NCBI RefSeq assembly: GCF_029892445.1
Contig: NZ_JARXVJ010000001.1
Coordinates: forward strand, 1,488,001-1,552,000
DNA from: Chryseobacterium sp. H1D6B
GTDB lineage: Bacteria > Bacteroidota > Bacteroidia > Flavobacteriales > Weeksellaceae
Direction of reading: 5' to 3'
DNA length: 64,000 bases
The notes beneath the pieces were generated by a model. The model was not told the origin of the DNA, ran no database searches, and saw only the letters and a program-made list of their open reading frames with translations. This document shows, piece after piece, positions 49,177 through 58,508 of the stretch. Every line of letters begins with the position of its first letter. The stretch's first letter is position 1. A program made the position numbers and the translations under genes.

Positions 49177-49566
49177 ATGAAAAAAATTATCCTAATGTCA
49201 GCTTTCATGCTGAGCAGCTTTGCAGTGCATGCACAAAATATCAATAATAATGAGCTTCCAGAATATATTGTGGTAACTGCTGAAGAAACTAAATTACTGG
49301 GAGGTATTGGTTTGAGTATTTCCAGTAAGAACTCTCCATATAAAGACAATTTAGATAAATTAGAAGACGTGATTACTAGCAAAAAAGGAGGTGAAGGGGT
49401 TAGAAATTTGACTGATTTATTCAACACGATGTATAAATACGGATTTGAATATGTGAATGCCTTCCAATCAACAGCTTTTGGCGTTGGAGGAGGAGATGGT
49501 ATAGGTGCAGGGAGTAGTAAATCAAGAAGTAATATTGTGTTTAAAAAAACAGCTGCTCAAAAATAA
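49177..49566 (+). CDS. Small exported protein with Gly-rich tail, unknown
   Basis: The 129-residue product has a signal peptide (MKKIILMSAFMLSSFAVHAQ). The mature part begins NINNNELPEYIVVTAEETKLLGGIG and has a Gly-rich segment AFGVGGGDGIGAGSSKSRSN near residues 97-118. No cysteines and no known domain; I do not recognise a family. It lies between the beta-helix gene and the S46 peptidase gene, with no evident promoter match. The signal peptide and a sensible start support it as a real gene. Confidence 0.7.
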   Translation: MKKIILMSAFMLSSFAVHAQNINNNELPEYIVVTAEETKLLGGIGLSISSKNSPYKDNLDKLEDVITSKKGGEGVRNLTDLFNTMYKYGFEYVNAFQSTAFGVGGGDGIGAGSSKSRSNIVFKKTAAQK

Positions 49567-49632
49567 TTTGTAATCTTCATTCAATAAAAAACTGGGTTTT
49601 TTACAAGAATTTGCAATGTTGAAACCAAATAA

Positions 49633-49662
49633 AAACCCCGTGAAAGATATTTCACGGGGTTT
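49633..49662. terminator. Bidirectional terminator before the S46 peptidase stop
   Basis: AAACCCCGTGAAA (49633-49645) pairs with TTTCACGGGGTTT (49650-49662). A TTTTTATTTGG tail on the minus strand serves the peptidase gene. Confidence 0.87.
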
Positions 49663-49682
49663 AAAGATATATTCAATGAAGA

Positions 49683-51890
49683 TTATTTTTTCTTAGCTTT
49701 CTTAGGCTCTGATTTTAAAGGAGCCATTTTAGTTTTTGTATCTGCAGGAGTGTTTTCACCTCTTACAAGATTTAACTCATCGATTAATCTTCTTGCACCA
49801 GCATATTTGTCGATTGTCCAAAGAACAAAACGAACGTCTACGTTGATTGTTTTCTGCCATTCTTGTTCAAAAACGATGTCACCGCTTAATGCCTCACTGT
49901 TTCCATCGAATGCAATACCGATAAGGTTTCCATCTCCGTCAATTACAGGAGAACCAGAGTTTCCACCAGTAATATCATTGTTTGAAAGGAAGTTTACAGG
50001 CATATAACCAGCTGCATCAGCATATTGACCGAAATCTTTTAAGTTATAAAGGTCGATTACTCTTTGAGGAAGATCAAATTCTTCATCACCTTTTTTGTAT
50101 TTACCTACTAAACCTGTCATATCAGTATAATAGTTATCAGTAACTCCAAAATAGTTTCTGTCTTGTCTGATTGGCAATTTATCTACCGTTCCGTACGTTA
50201 ATCTCATTGTAGAGTTAGCATCTGGATAGAATTTCTTATCAGGCATAGATTTCATTAATCCAGCTAAGAATAAACGGTTGTTTTTAGCAAAATTATCATC
50301 CACCTTAGAATATTTTTCAGCAGACATTTTTTGATCTGCGATTACTCCATTTGCGATTTTCCAAAGAGGATCTGCATCAAGTTTTAAACGGTCTGGGTTC
50401 AAAACAAAATTGGTAGCAGATGTTTTGTTAGCAAAGATAGATGAGTAAGCTGTATTGGATAATGTATTAGAGTCTAATCCTAAAATTGTAGCCGAAGCAA
50501 CTTCTTTATTTTTCACTCTTGTCTGGTATAGATTTACCATTGAGTTAAGCATTTCTCCTTCTAGAGCCGGATTAAAGTTTTCATAAGCTTCTTTTACAGC
50601 GGCATCTACTTTTGCCTTCATTGCAAGTCTTCCCTGCATGTCCTGAGCAGCATAGGCCTTAAGGACGGAGCCTAATTGGTAAGCAAGACTGATGTATTTT
50701 GTATTTCTTGTAAGCTGTGAAGCATAGTTTCTTTCTACATTTCTTTCAGATACCTGTTTGTAATAAGTTCCGATATCTTCTAAAACACCATCATATGCTT
50801 CGTTTCCAGATTGTATAGACCATTTTCTATAAGTGTCTTCAATCTTCTGCTTATCAGTGATGGTTCCGTTTTTTTCAACAGCATCAATTGTTCCTTGTCT
50901 ATTTTTCCAATAGTTAGCTACAGAAGCATATTGAGAAGCGTAGTTCAATTGAGTAGCTTTGTCTTTATCCATGTACTTCTTCATTACATCCATTGCTAAT
51001 CTAGAAGCTTCTACCCAAGCCGGATAATCTTTAGTTACCATCTGCTGAATCCCGTAAGATGTCAAATAACGGTTTGTTCTTCCAGGATATCCTAAAATCA
51101 TTGAAAAATCACCAGGCTTGATCCCTTTAAGAGAAACTGGCAGGAAATGTTTAGGTTTTAAAGGAACATTATTTGGAGAGAATTCTGCTGGATTTCCTGC
51201 TGCGTCAGAATATACTCTGAAAACTGTAAAATCTGCAGTATGTCTAGGCCATTCCCAGTTATCTGTATCTCCTCCGAATTTCCCTAATGATGAAGGCGGA
51301 GCACCTACTAATCTGATATCTTTATAGTCCTGGTAAACAAAATAGTAGAATTCATTTCCGTTAAAGAAATCTTTTACTACTACTGTGTATTTTCCGTTTT
51401 CAGAGTTTTCAGACTGTATTGCTTTTGTTTCAGCATCAATAACAGCTTTTCTCTCTTCACCCGTCATATTGTTATTTAGTTTAGAATTGATTCTCTGCGT
51501 AGCATCATCCATTCTAACTAAAAATCTTACATAAAGATCTTTTGCATTAAATTCATCTTTTTGCTTCATGGCCCAGAAACCGTTTTTCAAATAATCTTTT
51601 TCTGGAGTAGAAGCCGCTGCAACCGCACCGTAACCACAGTGGTGGTTGGTGAAAATAAGTCCTTTATCAGAAACAATTTCTCCTGTACAAAAACCACCAA
51701 AGCTTACGATCGCGTCTTTTAAACTGGAATTGTTAACGGAATAAATTTCTTCTGGTGTTAAATGCAAACCTTCTTTTTGCATATCAACCCCATTAAGTCT
51801 TTTGATGAGCATTAAGAGCCACATCCCCTCGTCCGCCCTCATTTGAGCAAAACCCAACAAGAAAGTGAATAGTAGAAATATTCTTTTCAT
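49683..51890 (-). CDS. S46-family dipeptidyl-peptidase (DPP7/DPP11 type)
   Basis: The 735-residue exported serine peptidase removes dipeptides from the N-terminus of peptides, feeding amino-acid fermentation. It begins with a signal peptide (MKRIFLLFTFLLGFAQMRAD), then DEGMWL, typical of mature S46 enzymes. The chymotrypsin-like triad is visible: His in IFTNHHCGYGAV (residues 83-84), Asp in GGDTDNWEWPRHTADF, and Ser in TGGNSGSPVIDGDGNLIG. The nearby IAFDGNSEAL has Gly where DPP11 has Arg, so a hydrophobic P1 preference (DPP7-like) is suggested. It is monocistronic with a terminator. The C-terminus is Lys-rich. Confidence 0.93.
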   Translation of the reverse strand: MKRIFLLFTFLLGFAQMRADEGMWLLMLIKRLNGVDMQKEGLHLTPEEIYSVNNSSLKDAIVSFGGFCTGEIVSDKGLIFTNHHCGYGAVAAASTPEKDYLKNGFWAMKQKDEFNAKDLYVRFLVRMDDATQRINSKLNNNMTGEERKAVIDAETKAIQSENSENGKYTVVVKDFFNGNEFYYFVYQDYKDIRLVGAPPSSLGKFGGDTDNWEWPRHTADFTVFRVYSDAAGNPAEFSPNNVPLKPKHFLPVSLKGIKPGDFSMILGYPGRTNRYLTSYGIQQMVTKDYPAWVEASRLAMDVMKKYMDKDKATQLNYASQYASVANYWKNRQGTIDAVEKNGTITDKQKIEDTYRKWSIQSGNEAYDGVLEDIGTYYKQVSERNVERNYASQLTRNTKYISLAYQLGSVLKAYAAQDMQGRLAMKAKVDAAVKEAYENFNPALEGEMLNSMVNLYQTRVKNKEVASATILGLDSNTLSNTAYSSIFANKTSATNFVLNPDRLKLDADPLWKIANGVIADQKMSAEKYSKVDDNFAKNNRLFLAGLMKSMPDKKFYPDANSTMRLTYGTVDKLPIRQDRNYFGVTDNYYTDMTGLVGKYKKGDEEFDLPQRVIDLYNLKDFGQYADAAGYMPVNFLSNNDITGGNSGSPVIDGDGNLIGIAFDGNSEALSGDIVFEQEWQKTINVDVRFVLWTIDKYAGARRLIDELNLVRGENTPADTKTKMAPLKSEPKKAKKK

Positions 51891-51976
51891 TTTATAAAAT
51901 AATTTTAGTGTCGCTAATTTACTAATTTTTACGATATTCTGCCTCCAGTTGGTATGAAAATGGGATGATACCGTTC

Positions 51977-52411
51977 ATGAAAAAAATATTAATTTCTTTT
52001 TTAGCCGTTTTTATCTTAGGACTGATTTTAAATTGTTCATCAGCACAAATTAAAAATCCGCACATTCAAAGAGAATGGATGCTGGTTTCCTTTGAAAATT
52101 TCACAAAAGATCAATTAATAAAAAGTAAGGCTGGAATTAATTTAACAGCCGAAAAAGAAGGAAATAAAATTGGAGGTTCGGCTTTTATGGGGTGCAATAA
52201 ACTATTTTTTAGTTCTGAATTTAAAAAAAACGGGATAGTAAAGATTTCCGGAATGGGAAGCACGATGATGGCCTGCCAAAATATGGAGTTGGAAACATCG
52301 TTTGCAAAAAACTTTGGAAACATGACAAAATATTCAGTAGAGGGGCATTTTCTTACGCTGTCTGATGAAAAAGGAAATACAATGAGATTTGTTGCTGCAG
52401 ATTGGGATTGA
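51977..52411 (+). CDS. META-domain lipoprotein
   Basis: The 144-residue product has a lipoprotein signal (MKKILISFLAVFILGLILNC, lipobox ILNC) followed by a META (HslJ-like) domain: REWMLVSFENFTKDQLIKSK, ISGMGSTMMACQNMELETSF and YSVEGHFLTLSDEKGN. The conserved MACQNMELE motif is typical. HslJ-like proteins are implicated in stress or heat tolerance, but the mechanism is unknown. Start at 51977 gives the lipoprotein signal; the upstream ATG at 51965 would add four residues. It is monocistronic. Confidence 0.85.
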   Translation: MKKILISFLAVFILGLILNCSSAQIKNPHIQREWMLVSFENFTKDQLIKSKAGINLTAEKEGNKIGGSAFMGCNKLFFSSEFKKNGIVKISGMGSTMMACQNMELETSFAKNFGNMTKYSVEGHFLTLSDEKGNTMRFVAADWD

Positions 52412-52445
52412 TTATTTGTGATGAAATTAATTAGTCTACAATATA

Positions 52446-52469
52446 AAAAGCCCGCATATGCAGGCTTTT
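52446..52469 (+). terminator. Terminator after the META gene
   Basis: AAAAGCC (52446-52452) pairs with GGCTTTT (52463-52469), imperfect apex GCATATGC. Confidence 0.75.
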
Positions 52470-52908
52470 CCTCATTTTGAAAAATCTTGTTACTAGTTTT
52501 TTTTATGAATTGTTTTTATTTCTTCTAATATCGCGTGCCGGGAAACTTGTGTTCATGGTTATTTGTGTTCCTAGAATTTCTTATTTTATAGAGATGATGT
52601 CTATCTGTTGGGATTTGATTTCTGTTTTGTCAATACACGCAACATGTTGAATAATTTCATTTTTTTTCTGCTATCTTTTTTTGAATCACAAATGATTAAT
52701 TTGAATACCCTAAAAAAGAAAGTTGAGTAGCTCTCGTTTCACTTGATTGATTTCTGATTATTAGGTGATTAGTTTTTACCCAGGTTAAATGTTTAGGGAC
52801 ACTAAATTACCATATATTTAAGATGTATTTTTGGAAAATAGACAAGCGACGAAAATAATCGACAAACGACATTCAGAAGAAGATCATTGATAAATGAACA
52901 AGATACAT
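52470..52908. other. Gene-free region between converging genes, with a direct repeat
   Basis: About 440 bases without a supported ORF. A plus-strand -7-like box TATTTTTG lies at 52826-52833. Just after it GACAAGCGAC (52841-52850) and GACAAACGAC (52861-52870) form a direct repeat with a 20-bp period. Read on the minus strand each contains a LytTR-like GTCGYTTGTC unit, and LytTR sites have about this spacing. The nearby LytTR gene ends at 52909. The rest is AT-rich with nothing definite. Confidence 0.4.
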
Positions 52909-53616
52909 TTAAAGTGTGAAAAAAGACAAATTATTCTTATAAGCTCTTCCTATAGGGAGTTTTATGTGATCTACAAGTTCAACTTCATGAGTGTTTTTAC
53001 TTCGGATGAGATGTTTAGGAACGGCATAGCTGCGATGTATTCTCACGAATGAATCAAAATGGCTTTTATGTAAAATGTTGCCAAGAGAATCTAATATGCA
53101 GTGTTTTTTGTCAGAAGTTATAATTCTGGTGTAGTCCTTTAACGCCTCAAGATAAAGAATATCCGTTATTTTGATTTGAAAGATATTGCCGTTCTCTTTT
53201 ATTTTAATGCTGTTTTCACCAATTAAAGCATCAAAACACTCGCATTTTTCTTTCATTTCAAAATAATCAAAAAGCTTCTGCATCGAATGATGGAAACGAT
53301 CTGTTTGTAGAGGTTTTGTGATGAAATCTAAGGTGTCTACTTCAAATGCTTCCACCGCATGTTCCAAGTGAGAACTTATGAAAATGCAGAAGGGAATTTT
53401 ATGGGCGAGTTTTCTGAATTCAATGCCGCTCATTCCGGGAAGATCAATATCTATGAATAAAAGATCAATAGGGAGGTCAAGATAAGCAACTGCCTTCTCA
53501 GCTGTATTAAAAGTGGCGGTGATTTTTATATTCTCATATCTTTTGAGATGATTGCGGAGAACCAGTGTGTCCAGTTCATCATCATCAATAATCATACATC
53601 TAATATTGGTAATCAT
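52909..53616 (-). CDS. Orphan LytTR-family response regulator
   Basis: The 235-residue product has a receiver domain (IRCMIIDDDELDTLVLRNHLKR, phospho-acceptor in LLFIDIDLPGMSGIEF, Lys in FITKPLQTD) and a LytTR DNA-binding domain (FQIKITDILYLEALKDYTRIIT ... FDSFVRIHRSYAVP). No histidine kinase gene is adjacent, so the partner is elsewhere or the protein is regulated differently. A direct repeat with LytTR-like spacing lies 40-70 bases beyond its stop. Confidence 0.92.
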   Translation of the reverse strand: MITNIRCMIIDDDELDTLVLRNHLKRYENIKITATFNTAEKAVAYLDLPIDLLFIDIDLPGMSGIEFRKLAHKIPFCIFISSHLEHAVEAFEVDTLDFITKPLQTDRFHHSMQKLFDYFEMKEKCECFDALIGENSIKIKENGNIFQIKITDILYLEALKDYTRIITSDKKHCILDSLGNILHKSHFDSFVRIHRSYAVPKHLIRSKNTHEVELVDHIKLPIGRAYKNNLSFFTL

Positions 53617-53821
53617 GGGTTTCTGGATGTTAGTTTTTTAATAGTTTTTGAAGTTTTATGTTTTAAAATCATAAAATTCACTATATAAATGTACTAATTT
53701 TCTGTAAACCAGCAATATTGTGGATTTAAGTTAATTTTAAATAATAAGGAGTTAGAATATAATTTTGCTTTTTTTATTTAAAAATGTTATCTTGTAAATC
53801 TCATATAATAGTAAGAATTTA

Positions 53822-55054
53822 ATGCTAGAAAAGAAAGAACATAATTACGAAAAAGCTGTTTTGGTGGGTGTTATTACTCAAAATCAAGATGAAGACAAGC
53901 TGATAGAGTATATGGACGAACTAGAGTTTTTGGCTTTCACAGCAGGAGCCACCGTACAAAAGCGTTTTACTCAAAAATTAACCCAGCCTGATTCCAAAAC
54001 TTTTATTGGAAGTGGAAAAGCTCAGGAAATAAAAGAATATGTAAAGGAAAATGAAATAGGAACAATCATCTTTGATGATGAGCTGTCTCCTTCTCAGCTT
54101 AAAAATCTTGAAAAAGAAATTGAAGTTAAAATTCTCGACAGAACAAACCTTATTCTTGATATTTTTGCCCAAAGAGCACAGACTTCTTATGCGAGAACTC
54201 AGGTTGAGCTGGCGCAGTACCAATATCTTTTACCCAGACTGACAAGAATGTGGACCCACTTAGAACGTCAGAAAGGAGGAATAGGGATGAGAGGTCCTGG
54301 GGAAACAGAAATTGAAACTGACCGCCGTATCATCCGTGACAGAATTTCCTTATTGAAGGATAAGCTGAAAACTATTGATAAGCAGATGGCTACACAGCGA
54401 AACAACCGTGGAAAAGTAGTCCGTGCCGCTTTAGTAGGATACACTAACGTAGGAAAATCAACTTTAATGAACGCGCTTTCAAAGTCTGAAGTTTTTGCGG
54501 AAAATAAACTGTTTGCAACCCTTGATACCACGGTAAGAAAGGTTGTTATAGGAAACCTTCCGTTTTTACTTACAGATACAGTAGGATTTATCAGAAAATT
54601 ACCGACTCAGCTGGTGGAATCTTTTAAATCTACTTTGGATGAGGTTCGTGAAGCGGATCTTCTTATTCATGTCGTAGATATTTCTCATGAAAGCTTTGAA
54701 GACCACATAGAATCTGTAAATCATACCTTAATGGAAATTGATGCTCATCAGAAACCGATGATCATGGTTTTCAATAAAATTGATGATTTCAGCTATGAGA
54801 AAAAAGATGAAGATGATCTTACCCCGGCCACAAGGAAAAATGTTTCTTTAGAAGAATGGAAGAAAACATGGATGGCAAAATCTAAACATCCAACCGTTTT
54901 TGTTTCGGCTTTAACCAAAGAAAACTTTCCTGAAATGAAAAAGCTGATCTATGATGAGGTGATGAAAATTCATATTTCACGATTCCCTTACAACGATTTC
55001 CTTTTCGAATATTTTGATAACGACGAAGAGGAAGAAGAAAAGAACAACGATTAA
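53822..55054 (+). CDS. hflX: GTPase HflX
   Basis: HflX is a ribosome-associated GTPase that rescues stalled or heat-damaged ribosomes. The 410-residue product has the HflX N-terminal domain (TVQKRFTQKLTQPDSKTFIGSGKAQEI, then ILDRTNLILDIFAQRAQTSYARTQVELAQYQYLLPRL, and GGIGMRGPGETEIETDRR). The GTPase domain has G1 GYTNVGKSTLMN, G3 DTVGFIRKLP, and G4 NKID. The acidic tail DNDEEEEEKNND is typical. The stop overlaps the next ATG (TAATGA type), so DUF4919 is coupled to it. Confidence 0.96.
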   Translation: MLEKKEHNYEKAVLVGVITQNQDEDKLIEYMDELEFLAFTAGATVQKRFTQKLTQPDSKTFIGSGKAQEIKEYVKENEIGTIIFDDELSPSQLKNLEKEIEVKILDRTNLILDIFAQRAQTSYARTQVELAQYQYLLPRLTRMWTHLERQKGGIGMRGPGETEIETDRRIIRDRISLLKDKLKTIDKQMATQRNNRGKVVRAALVGYTNVGKSTLMNALSKSEVFAENKLFATLDTTVRKVVIGNLPFLLTDTVGFIRKLPTQLVESFKSTLDEVREADLLIHVVDISHESFEDHIESVNHTLMEIDAHQKPMIMVFNKIDDFSYEKKDEDDLTPATRKNVSLEEWKKTWMAKSKHPTVFVSALTKENFPEMKKLIYDEVMKIHISRFPYNDFLFEYFDNDEEEEEKNND

Positions 55055-55683
55055 TGAAATATTTCTTTTTCCTTCTGCTTCTTTTTATTTCGGTTTTTGG
55101 CTTCAGCCAGAAATCGAAATTAGATTTTAAAAGTATTGAGAAAAGCCTTGCTGATCCGCAGTCTCCATATAATTACGAAAAACTGATTTTTAAGTATAAA
55201 GCTTATCCCAAGTCTTTAGACAGCATAGAAGCCCGATATCTGTATTATGGAAGAAGCTTCAAAAATGATAAAATTTCCACCTCAGATGAGGATTTTAAAA
55301 ATTTGGCGGATGCTTTCAAGGATAAAAAATTTGATGACTGTATAAGTCTGGGAAAGGTTTTATATGAAAAAGATCCTACTAATCTGGATGTACTGCTTAT
55401 TTTGCTTAGGGCATATGATTCAAAGCAGGATGGAAGCAATTTTATCCATCATCTCAATCAGTTTCGTTTGCTGACAGATGCTATAAAAGGATCTGGAGAT
55501 GGAAAATCTGAAAAAACCGCATATAATGTCAACTCAGTAGGAGACGAATATATTCTTCTGAATATTCTGAACATCGGGGAGGAGTATACAAGGGGATCAA
55601 AATCTTCAAAAAATGGAATGATAGACATTTGGGAAAAAGACGACAACAAAATATATATTAAAGTACTTTATTTAAATTTTTAA
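55054..55683 (+). CDS. DUF4919 exported protein
   Basis: The 209-residue product has a signal peptide (MKYFFFLLLLFISVFGFSQ) and the DUF4919 pattern: KSIEKSLADPQSPYNYEKLIFKYKAYPKSLDSIEARYLYYGRSF, FDDCISLGKVLYEKDPTNLDVLLILLRAYD, and the end VGDEYILLNILNIGEEYTRGSK. The domain is helical, TPR-like, of unknown function, and found across Bacteroidota. Its start overlaps the last base of the hflX stop, so translation is coupled. The antiporter gene starts 12 bases later. Confidence 0.85.
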   Translation: MKYFFFLLLLFISVFGFSQKSKLDFKSIEKSLADPQSPYNYEKLIFKYKAYPKSLDSIEARYLYYGRSFKNDKISTSDEDFKNLADAFKDKKFDDCISLGKVLYEKDPTNLDVLLILLRAYDSKQDGSNFIHHLNQFRLLTDAIKGSGDGKSEKTAYNVNSVGDEYILLNILNIGEEYTRGSKSSKNGMIDIWEKDDNKIYIKVLYLNF

Positions 55684-55695
55684 AAAACAACCTAT

Positions 55696-56982
55696 TTGGA
55701 ATTATATTATTCATTTTCAGCACTGATAGTTTTAGCATCAATTTTCGCCTATATTAATTACAGATTCCTAAAACTCCCGAGTACAATCGGGATTATGGTG
55801 ATCGCTATTGTAGTTTCTATTTTTTTAGTTCTGTTCGGTGAAAGTTTTCTGCCGAGAACTTTTCTGCATCTTAATAACTTAATGAACAGCATCGACTTTA
55901 CAGAAGTTTTGATGGGTGCTATGCTGAATTTCCTTTTGTTTGCAGGAGGGATTCATATTAATATTGATGATCTTAAAGAACAGTTCCGGCCGGTTCTTAT
56001 ATTTTCAACTGCTGGAGTGGTGATTTCTACTTTTATTGTAGGTTTTGGAATGTTTTATTTATTGCCGCTGGTTGGCATTCAGCTTCCTTTTATTTATTGT
56101 CTGGTATTTGGGGCATTGATCTCACCTACAGATCCCGTAGCTGTTCTCAGTATTTTAAAACAAGCAAATGTTTCAAAATCTTTAGAGACTAAAGTTGCAG
56201 GAGAATCACTCTTTAATGATGGGATGGCCGTTGTGGTTTTTACAGTAGTATTACAGCTGGCTGTAGGAAAAGAAGTGGATCTAAGTGTTGAAAGCATTGG
56301 GATATTACTAATGAAAGAAGCTGGAGGAGGTTTGCTGCTGGGTGTTTTATTAGGATGGATTACCTCCCGATTAATGCGTGAAGTAGATGATTATATTATT
56401 TCCGTACTGGTAACACTTTCAGTAGTAATGGGAGGCTATCTTATTGCGAGACAGATGCATATTTCAGGACCGTTAACAATGGTTGCAGCAGGTTTATTTA
56501 TGGGTAACTTCAATGTAAGATTTAAAATGAAATCTGTAACACAGGATTATCTGATTAAATTCTGGGAATTGATCGATGAGATTCTGAATGCGGTATTATT
56601 CCTATTCATCGGGTTTGAACTGTTGATGATAAAAGACCTCAACCATTTTGTTATTCCCGGCCTTATTGCAATTTTTGTAGTGCTGTCTGCCAGATTTATT
56701 TCTATCTGGGGACCTTCAAAATTCATGTCATTCAGAACAAGGTTCAGTCCGCAGACGATAAAAGTGCTGTTCTGGGGCGGTATCCGGGGCGGAGTTTCCA
56801 TTGCTCTGGCGATGTCTATTCCTAAAAGCGAATACAGCAATATTATTTTAAGTATTACTTATTGTGTAGTCGTGTTTTCTATTATAGTTCAGGGGCTTAC
56901 TATTGCTAAAGTTGCCAATCCTAAGAAGATTGCAGTAGAAGAGCAGGAGCTGGAAAGTAAGGCTTTAAATGAAGGACACTAG
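55696..56982 (+). CDS. CPA1-type cation:proton antiporter (NhaP-like)
   Basis: The 428-residue membrane protein has about 12 helices and belongs to the Na+/H+ exchanger family. The core motifs are visible: FALGISPTDPVAVLS-like segment (ALISPTDPVAVLSILKQANV, Asp pair region) and GESLFNDGMAVVVFTVVL with the Asn-Asp of the ion site. The later GGIRGGVSIALAMSIP is the conserved Arg helix. The start is TTG at 55696 (MELYYSFSALIVLASIF); no in-frame ATG lies upstream and the next one would remove the first helix. It continues the hflX operon. Confidence 0.9.
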   Translation: MELYYSFSALIVLASIFAYINYRFLKLPSTIGIMVIAIVVSIFLVLFGESFLPRTFLHLNNLMNSIDFTEVLMGAMLNFLLFAGGIHINIDDLKEQFRPVLIFSTAGVVISTFIVGFGMFYLLPLVGIQLPFIYCLVFGALISPTDPVAVLSILKQANVSKSLETKVAGESLFNDGMAVVVFTVVLQLAVGKEVDLSVESIGILLMKEAGGGLLLGVLLGWITSRLMREVDDYIISVLVTLSVVMGGYLIARQMHISGPLTMVAAGLFMGNFNVRFKMKSVTQDYLIKFWELIDEILNAVLFLFIGFELLMIKDLNHFVIPGLIAIFVVLSARFISIWGPSKFMSFRTRFSPQTIKVLFWGGIRGGVSIALAMSIPKSEYSNIILSITYCVVVFSIIVQGLTIAKVANPKKIAVEEQELESKALNEGH

Positions 56983-57024
56983 TTATTTGTAAATCAATTG
57001 TTCATCATAAAGATAGATTCAAAG

Positions 57025-57744
57025 ATGGGTACCATTATTAAAGAAATACAAGACGCATTAGATGCCTTATCAATTCCTGAAAAGGCAGCCTTCTTTCCAA
57101 AATTCTTCAAAACAGGAGAGGGAGAATATGGAGAAGGTGATGTATTCCTGGGAGTTAAAGTTCCAGATCAAAGAACTGTTGCTAAAGAATATTTTCAAAA
57201 GATCTCTTTAGAAGACCTGGGCGGGCTGCTTTCTTCAAAATATCATGAACATAGGCTTACTGCTTTGTTTATGCTGATTTATAAGTTTGAAAAAACAAAA
57301 GATCCCAAGATAAAAGATGAAATAGTGGTATTTTATCTGGACAATCTGAAATATGTGAATAATTGGGATCTTGTAGACTCCACCTGTTATAAGATTTTAG
57401 GCCGATATGCTTTTGAAAATCAAAGAGAAGACTTATTAGCTAACCTTTCTGCTTCCGATGAAATGTGGCATAAAAGAATTGCTGTAGTCGGCACAATGTA
57501 TTACATAAAAAAAGGAAAATTTGAATTAACTAAAGAATTTGTCACCAATAATTTAAAGCATCCGCATGATCTTATGCATAAAGCAAACGGCTGGCTGCTG
57601 AGAGAAATGGGGCAGAAAAACGAAGAAGAATTACTGAATTATCTGAATACCTATTATAAAGAAATGCCCAGAACCTGCTTAAGATATGCTATTGAAAAAT
57701 TAGATGAAGAAGTAAGACAAGATTATCTTAAAGGACGAATTTGA
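57025..57744 (+). CDS. DNA alkylation repair protein (AlkD-like)
   Basis: The 239-residue product is a HEAT-repeat DNA glycosylase of the AlkD family, which removes bulky or positively charged alkylated bases. The conserved pattern is visible: FFKTGEGEYGEGDVFLGVKVPDQRTVAKEYF, then HRLTALFMLIYKFEKT, NLKYVNNWDLVDSTCYKILG (the NNWDLVD motif carries the catalytic Asp), and MWHKRIAVVGTMYYIKKG. Start at the ATG at 57025 gives the usual N-terminus; a TTG nine codons upstream is unlikely. It is separately placed 40 bases after the antiporter gene. Confidence 0.92.
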   Translation: MGTIIKEIQDALDALSIPEKAAFFPKFFKTGEGEYGEGDVFLGVKVPDQRTVAKEYFQKISLEDLGGLLSSKYHEHRLTALFMLIYKFEKTKDPKIKDEIVVFYLDNLKYVNNWDLVDSTCYKILGRYAFENQREDLLANLSASDEMWHKRIAVVGTMYYIKKGKFELTKEFVTNNLKHPHDLMHKANGWLLREMGQKNEEELLNYLNTYYKEMPRTCLRYAIEKLDEEVRQDYLKGRI

Positions 57745-57823
57745 AAAAAAGAGATGTCATCAAAAATTGACTACAATGCAGGATACTTTAAAATTAAGTA
57801 AGTTTGCTTATTAAAATCCAATC

Positions 57824-58492
57824 ATGAAAATTTTTCTCAGACAGTTTATTCTGTTTTTCTCTTTATTTTTGCTTACGAGCTGCTTCGATATTTTAGATAA
57901 AGTTAATGTCAAAGCTGACGGAACTGGAGAATACACAATTATTCTAAATGCAAGCAAAAGCAAAACCAGGCTGGCTTCCATCTCTAAAATGGAAACTATT
58001 AACGGAAAAAAAGTTCCCAAAAAAGCTGAAATTGAAAATAAAATCAATGAAGCAGCGAGAATTTTTAAAGGAACGCCGGGAATCACCAACGTGAAAACAA
58101 GTATGGATTTTGATAATTATATCATTAAACTGAGCTGTAATTTTAAAAAAATTGAGAATATCAACGCGGGATTGGAACAGCTAAAAGCTAAAAATATTCT
58201 TGGCAGCATGATCCCTGCCCAAATTTACAGCCAGGACCTTGAAAAAAAATCATTTACAAGAAACAAAGTGAATACGTTTAAAGCTGATTACGACAAGATG
58301 GGTAAGGCAGATAAAGAAATCTTTAATAATGCCAAATACATTTCCGTGATGCAGTTTGAAAACCCTATAAAGTCTCAAACTAACGCTGCTTATCTGCTTT
58401 CTCCCAACAAAAAAGCGGTGAAGCTGGAGGCGGATGTTTTAGATCTTATTCTCCAAAAAAAGCACATACAAAATACTATCCTTTTCCAATAA
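57824..58492 (+). CDS. Lipoprotein of an envelope gene trio, unknown
   Basis: The 222-residue product has a lipoprotein signal (MKIFLRQFILFFSLFLLTSC) and a beta/alpha body: DILDKVNVKADGTGEYTIIL, ASISKMETINGKKVPKK, and GITNVKTSMDFDNYIIKLSC. I do not recognise a named family. It is followed after 16 bases by two larger related genes that also look like envelope proteins, so the three form an operon. The function may be linked to sensing or shaping the envelope, but this is inference. Confidence 0.75.
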   Translation: MKIFLRQFILFFSLFLLTSCFDILDKVNVKADGTGEYTIILNASKSKTRLASISKMETINGKKVPKKAEIENKINEAARIFKGTPGITNVKTSMDFDNYIIKLSCNFKKIENINAGLEQLKAKNILGSMIPAQIYSQDLEKKSFTRNKVNTFKADYDKMGKADKEIFNNAKYISVMQFENPIKSQTNAAYLLSPNKKAVKLEADVLDLILQKKHIQNTILFQ

Positions 58493-58508
58493 TTTCGAAT
58501 CTGAAACC

